Below are positions 59,608 through 64,000 of a stretch of 64,000 bases of DNA, piece by piece; the first letter of the stretch is position 1; each line of letters starts with the position of its first letter. This stretch comes from Saprospiraceae bacterium (GTDB lineage Bacteria; Bacteroidota; Bacteroidia; Chitinophagales; Saprospiraceae), in the NCBI GenBank assembly GCA_020628475.1, contig JAHDFB010000001.1, positions 62,001 to 126,000 of the forward strand. Direction: 5' to 3'. Below the pieces are notes generated by a model. The model made no database searches, was not told the DNA's origin, and worked only from the letters and a program-made list of their open reading frames with translations. A program made the translations under genes and the position numbers.

Positions 59608-59703
59608 GTTTTTAGTAGGAATATTCTCAAATGTTCGATAGGGAACTGAATAGCCTATATCTTTATAGGTATACAATTATTTGACCCTATTAAACAACAA
59701 GTT

Positions 59704-61533
59704 ATGCGAACGAAAACAATTCCAATTTTTCTTCTGGCATTCCTGTTTTTACATTCATCTTGTGAAGAAGCTATGCAAGATGCTGGTGGAAATTCTAGCA
59801 CTGCAACACTGAAAGCATTCAATACTCCAGCCTTTATAGGCAAAAAGGATGTTGCTTCTTTATCAAAGACCGAGCAACGCTCATTTTTTGAGGCTTGGAA
59901 TGATTATGTAAATGGATGGACAGAAAATGCAATCAATGTAGGATTGCAACCAGAAAATACTAATTCCTTACCTGGACCTTATTATTTCAATCCTTTGAAA
60001 GAGAATCCAGATTCTCCAAGTATCACGGTTCCGGTCCGTTGGAACGCATTTCCTTATCGCGTTCGATTTTATTATGCTGATCAAGTGGCGGAGAAATTTA
60101 AAAATGATAGTATTCAAATTGGTGGGGTACAATATCCAATGAGCACCTATGCACTTTATGAATTAGCCGACCTGGGACCAGATGGTTTTAAAGATAAGTA
60201 TCCGAATTTTAATCAAAACGTTGTACCGAAAGATTTATGTGGAAATACCAAGTTTGGAAATCAAGCATTTACTCCTATTGGACCACGAGGCTGGTTGGAT
60301 GAGTACAACGAATTCTCTGTAAGACGTGATGAAACTGGTGAAATAACCTCTGCGATGTTTACGAGTGAAAACCCAGAGTATTATTGGACGCTCTGGTCGG
60401 TTTCACCGGAATCTGTATTGGAGATTTATCGAAAAACGCTAGGGAATCCAAATATTCCAATGGATGATTTAATATTAACGGTTGATGGAGAAAAAGTTAG
60501 GACTCCGACGGGTTATGCTTATAATCCAATTAACAAGTGGAATAGTGGAACGAGTATGGATGAAAATGGTGGAGGTGCTATTCATTTAACGAGTTCTCCG
60601 AATGAGTTAAGTGCAGAGATTATATTGGCAGCTGGAGCTTGTATTCCAAGACCAACAGAAGGCGTGCATTTTAGAAATAATGTTTCTAATGATTTGATCT
60701 GTTGTGCGAGTTATGGACGTCGCTTTAGAAATAGTGACCCGCATATTGGGCAATCAGTCAATCAAGCGATTGCGAACCGAGATTTAAAACTAGCAGGAAC
60801 CTTATTAAATCCAGTTGGTCTTTATATGCAACTACCCAATTTTGATCTTTTTTCATTACCGGCAGACTTGGAGGAAAAAGGATATAGTTTTGAGGACTGT
60901 TGGCATATATTAAGAGGGGAGGCGAGTAGCGATTATTATCCGAACAGTACCATATTACGGGCAGAATTTAGGATTCCGCCGGAGTGGAATATAAAGGCAA
61001 GTGATATCACGGTTGCAGGTAATCCATTGCTGTTTGCATCTCAGATTTCTGAAACGGCAGAAGTTCAATTGGTTGCCGTTTCAAAAACGATGCCGCAAGC
61101 GGCTCCTATTCAATCTTGTGTGCAAGAACGGGAAACCGTGTTGCCATCGGTTTCTTTGGCTATGTACAAGCCTACATTTGATGGATTTGTTGCGAGTGGA
61201 GTAGATACATTGAGTAATTTTAGTTCTAATCCCGTTAGTTTGGCAGCCAATAGTTCTCAAGATCAGGTTTATATTATTCTAGGTGGATTTGATCAATCCG
61301 CTACCGATTTCGATATTGATTTTTTGAGTACTTCTACCAATGAGTCCGTTGATATGGAATTTCAAATACAAGAAGTAACTCCGAAAAATTTTGAAGGGTC
61401 TCCTTCTTTATTCCTTCTTGGAACGATGCAAGCAGGCGAAGTGCCTGAAGGTGGAGTTTCCATACAAGTGACAAATGCTCAGGATACGAGCCAAGTTTCT
61501 GCGATCACACCTGCCTATTTTCGTGTGAAGTAA
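59704..61533 (+). CDS. Uncharacterised lipoprotein
   Basis: Lipobox LLAFLFLHSSC; conserved-looking RTPTGYAYNPINKWNSGT..GGGAIHLTSSPNELSAEIILAAGACIPRP. Confidence 0.75.
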   Translation: MRTKTIPIFLLAFLFLHSSCEEAMQDAGGNSSTATLKAFNTPAFIGKKDVASLSKTEQRSFFEAWNDYVNGWTENAINVGLQPENTNSLPGPYYFNPLKENPDSPSITVPVRWNAFPYRVRFYYADQVAEKFKNDSIQIGGVQYPMSTYALYELADLGPDGFKDKYPNFNQNVVPKDLCGNTKFGNQAFTPIGPRGWLDEYNEFSVRRDETGEITSAMFTSENPEYYWTLWSVSPESVLEIYRKTLGNPNIPMDDLILTVDGEKVRTPTGYAYNPINKWNSGTSMDENGGGAIHLTSSPNELSAEIILAAGACIPRPTEGVHFRNNVSNDLICCASYGRRFRNSDPHIGQSVNQAIANRDLKLAGTLLNPVGLYMQLPNFDLFSLPADLEEKGYSFEDCWHILRGEASSDYYPNSTILRAEFRIPPEWNIKASDITVAGNPLLFASQISETAEVQLVAVSKTMPQAAPIQSCVQERETVLPSVSLAMYKPTFDGFVASGVDTLSNFSSNPVSLAANSSQDQVYIILGGFDQSATDFDIDFLSTSTNESVDMEFQIQEVTPKNFEGSPSLFLLGTMQAGEVPEGGVSIQVTNAQDTSQVSAITPAYFRVK

Positions 61534-61561
61534 TTATTGTCCATCCTTAAAAGAAAATCTA

Positions 61562-62947
61562 ATGAAATCTACCATATTTATTATATTATTTGCACTGGGA
61601 TCTCTCTTTATCATATTCTCTAGTGCCACTTCCAAGTCAGATCAAAATGCTGATTTAACCATCGTTTGTTCAGACTTTTCTATATCCTCGACTGTCCCCA
61701 CGGATGCACTCATATTAAATCAATATTGCGCCAATGCTTTCGCTTGGGAAGCATTTTTAGCCTTGAATTGGCCCGCTAAAAAGAATGGAAGCGGTGGTTA
61801 TGTAGATGGTGTTCCAGCGGATGTTCCATTTTCAGAAGTGGGAGAACCTGGGGATTTAAGTCCGACGGTTTGGGAAACCTATGCAGATGCGAATGCTGTA
61901 TTTACTAATACTGCTCCACCAAAGTGGGAAGAAAATCAAATTGTCCCATTGGGACCGGGAGAAGATTGTTCCGAGTCTAAAATTATGCGCTTTTTTAATA
62001 AGCAAACATCTCCTCAGGAGGAGGACATTCAAGATTTATTTCAAGCTACTGGAGAGGAATGGCTGATTGCTCAAAATTCTGGTTTGGTTTGGTATGAGGT
62101 TTTAGTAAATAAAAAAGAATTTGAATTTATTTATAACAAGAAGTTGTATGATCAAGACAGTCTTTGGGCATATGGTGAACGAGAAGGAGCCATTTGGTTA
62201 CCGGAGGGAGCTATGGAATTAAAGGCATCTTGGTTGCAATTTTCGGATGAAGCCTATGAAAATAATGAGAATAATATTCAGGAGCGGTATAAAATCGTAC
62301 GAGCTTGTGTGCCAAGATCTGTTGCTTTTGATGAAAAAGGCAATTTGATACTCGAAGATTATCAACCGACCTATATTGGTTTGGTCGGATTGCATATAAT
62401 TACGAAAACACCTACTGCACCTCAGTTGATTTGGGCTACTTTTGAACAGGTGGATAATGTACCAACTGAAGGAACGGATGAAATGAGTAATAATTACACC
62501 TTCTACAATGCCTCCTGTTCTGAGAGGTGTGAAGTCAATACTCCTTTTCCTGTCGTAAAAGGTGAACCTGTCGATACTTCGATTCCTAATCAAACTACTC
62601 GGTTAAAAATGAATAGTATTGGGTCAGATGCCGTTGAAATGAATAAGGTAGCTAAAAAACTTATCACGGAACAGAATCCCAACTCCGTTTGGCAACATTA
62701 TCAATTAATAAATGCTCAGTGGCCGAATACGGCCTTGTCTGACGTGATGAATGGAACGGGTAATTCTTTAGAAAATGGAGGGGCATATCCAACGGTTCAA
62801 GTCATGGGCAATCCTGTATCTGAGACCTATATTCAGGAAATCAGTTGTATTGAGTGCCATGATGGATCAACGATCAGTAGAGGTGGAAAAACTTTGACCA
62901 CTGGATATAGTTTCGTTTTCTTGAAAGCTCAAAAACAAACCAATTAA
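61562..62947 (+). CDS. Cytochrome-c-family-like exported protein with single C-terminal CxxCH
   Basis: CANAFAWEAFLALNWPAKKNG, YIGLVGLHIITKTPTAPQLIWATFEQVDNVP, SETYIQEISCIECHDGS. Confidence 0.78.
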   Translation: MKSTIFIILFALGSLFIIFSSATSKSDQNADLTIVCSDFSISSTVPTDALILNQYCANAFAWEAFLALNWPAKKNGSGGYVDGVPADVPFSEVGEPGDLSPTVWETYADANAVFTNTAPPKWEENQIVPLGPGEDCSESKIMRFFNKQTSPQEEDIQDLFQATGEEWLIAQNSGLVWYEVLVNKKEFEFIYNKKLYDQDSLWAYGEREGAIWLPEGAMELKASWLQFSDEAYENNENNIQERYKIVRACVPRSVAFDEKGNLILEDYQPTYIGLVGLHIITKTPTAPQLIWATFEQVDNVPTEGTDEMSNNYTFYNASCSERCEVNTPFPVVKGEPVDTSIPNQTTRLKMNSIGSDAVEMNKVAKKLITEQNPNSVWQHYQLINAQWPNTALSDVMNGTGNSLENGGAYPTVQVMGNPVSETYIQEISCIECHDGSTISRGGKTLTTGYSFVFLKAQKQTN

Positions 62948-62979
62948 GACATATATGTTCATTTATTCTTAATGAATGT

Positions 62980-63029
62980 AAGGAATGATTTATAGCCAAT
63001 CGTAGCGCTTATAAATCATTCCTTTTTTT
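62980..63029 (+). terminator. Rho-independent terminator
   Basis: aaggaatgatttata ... tataaatcattcctt + ttttt. Confidence 0.88.
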
Positions 63030-63221
63030 ATACTTGTTAATAGCAGAATCTAAACCCTTAAGAGCTTGTTAATTTCCTATTAAAACTCCTGAAAAAGGTT
63101 CCGATTTATTCAAATTAGAGTTTTTGAAACTCTGTAAAAGTCCGTATATGCTAGTTTTACTTTTATTATGAAACACTACGATGTGTCCAGCATTGTAGTA
63201 TTTATTAAAACAAATTAAATC

Positions 63222-64000
63222 ATGTTAAAAATGAAAGTAAAAAGAAATGTAATGAGTTTCAGTTTGGTCATGTTATTCGGATGCTTACTGATAAGTTGTA
63301 CCAAACCAAGATATCATTCGAGCACATTAAAGGACGAATTGAATAATGCCACATTTGTGGAAATTATTGAAGAAAATCTTACAAAATTACCAGCAGGTGC
63401 TCAGGTTGCTATTGGAATCATTGATCAAGAAGATACCGAATTTATCGGCGTTATGAATGATCAAGAAACCCTAAGAAGTATTGAAAATGAGGAACGTATT
63501 TTCGAAATTGGTTCTATTACGAAAATTTTCACGAGTATTTGTTTGTCTGATTTGGTTTTGTCCAATGAAGCGAGTCTAGAGGAAACCATCCAAGATCAAT
63601 TCGATTTTTCCCTTCATGAAGGGCATGATATCACCCTGAAACAATTGGCAAATCATACTTCAGGTATGCCTAGGCTTCCTTCGAATTTAATTTCATGGAA
63701 TGATTTTGATGATCAAGATCCTTATGCGTCTTATGACTTTGATAAATTTAAAGGCTATTTGGAAAACAAACTTAAACTTAAGTCGGAGAGTGGTACGGAA
63801 TATTTATATTCCAATTTAGCTACTGGAATGCTTGGATATATATTAGCGCAAAAACGCAATAGCACATATGAGGAATTACTGCAAGAAAGTGTTTTTAAAC
63901 CTCTAAATATGGATCAATCCACCACTTTATTGGATAAAGTGGATATGGAGAAACTCGTTGAACCAAGAAATAAAAAAGGAAAAATTGTGTCGCATTGGAA
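63222..64000 (+). CDS. Class C beta-lactamase-like serine hydrolase lipoprotein, 3' end outside window
   Basis: Read by hand, not in ORF track: MLKMKVKRNVMSFSLVMLFGCLLISC lipobox; SxxK in FEIGSITKIFTS; YSN in EYLYSNLATGMLGYILAQ. Confidence 0.85.
   Translation, partial: MLKMKVKRNVMSFSLVMLFGCLLISCTKPRYHSSTLKDELNNATFVEIIEENLTKLPAGAQVAIGIIDQEDTEFIGVMNDQETLRSIENEERIFEIGSITKIFTSICLSDLVLSNEASLEETIQDQFDFSLHEGHDITLKQLANHTSGMPRLPSNLISWNDFDDQDPYASYDFDKFKGYLENKLKLKSESGTEYLYSNLATGMLGYILAQKRNSTYEELLQESVFKPLNMDQSTTLLDKVDMEKLVEPRNKKGKIVSHW

Overview
This 64 kb window looks like an ordinary chromosomal segment of a low-GC Bacteroidota bacterium, probably a Saprospiria-type lineage. The lineage call is inference from T9SS C-terminal sorting domains, PorT, ASPIC/UnbV FG-GAP proteins, DUF3822-RsmD synteny and TAnnTTTG -7 boxes. 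Housekeeping genes include ubiE, gyrA, fmt, purB, ppk1, tsaD, rsmD-like, pyrB/pyrR, tpiA, pyrG and one tRNA-Ser(TGA). Accessory content includes an Ada protein, a GH13-GH65-beta-phosphoglucomutase module, a TonB-dependent receptor paired with a T9SS-sorted protein, and a compact seven-gene kynurenine / 3-hydroxyanthranilate meta-cleavage operon (50.6-57.5 kb). A pair of poorly characterised exported proteins follows, one with a C-terminal CxxCH. A serine hydrolase gene running off the right edge is absent from the ORF track. No CRISPR array, transposase, integrase or phage module was seen. The least explained signals are: (i) four GC-rich, hairpin-rich intergenic elements that seem to form two families (5.46-5.58 with 39.2-39.35 kb; 2.04-2.15 with 27.89-28.02 kb); (ii) a terminator-like hairpin inside the start of the DUF3822 CDS; (iii) a heptanucleotide tandem repeat abutting the TonB receptor start codon; (iv) a 36-aa small ORF with its own terminator; (v) an RsmD-like protein whose DPPY motif reads GPPY.
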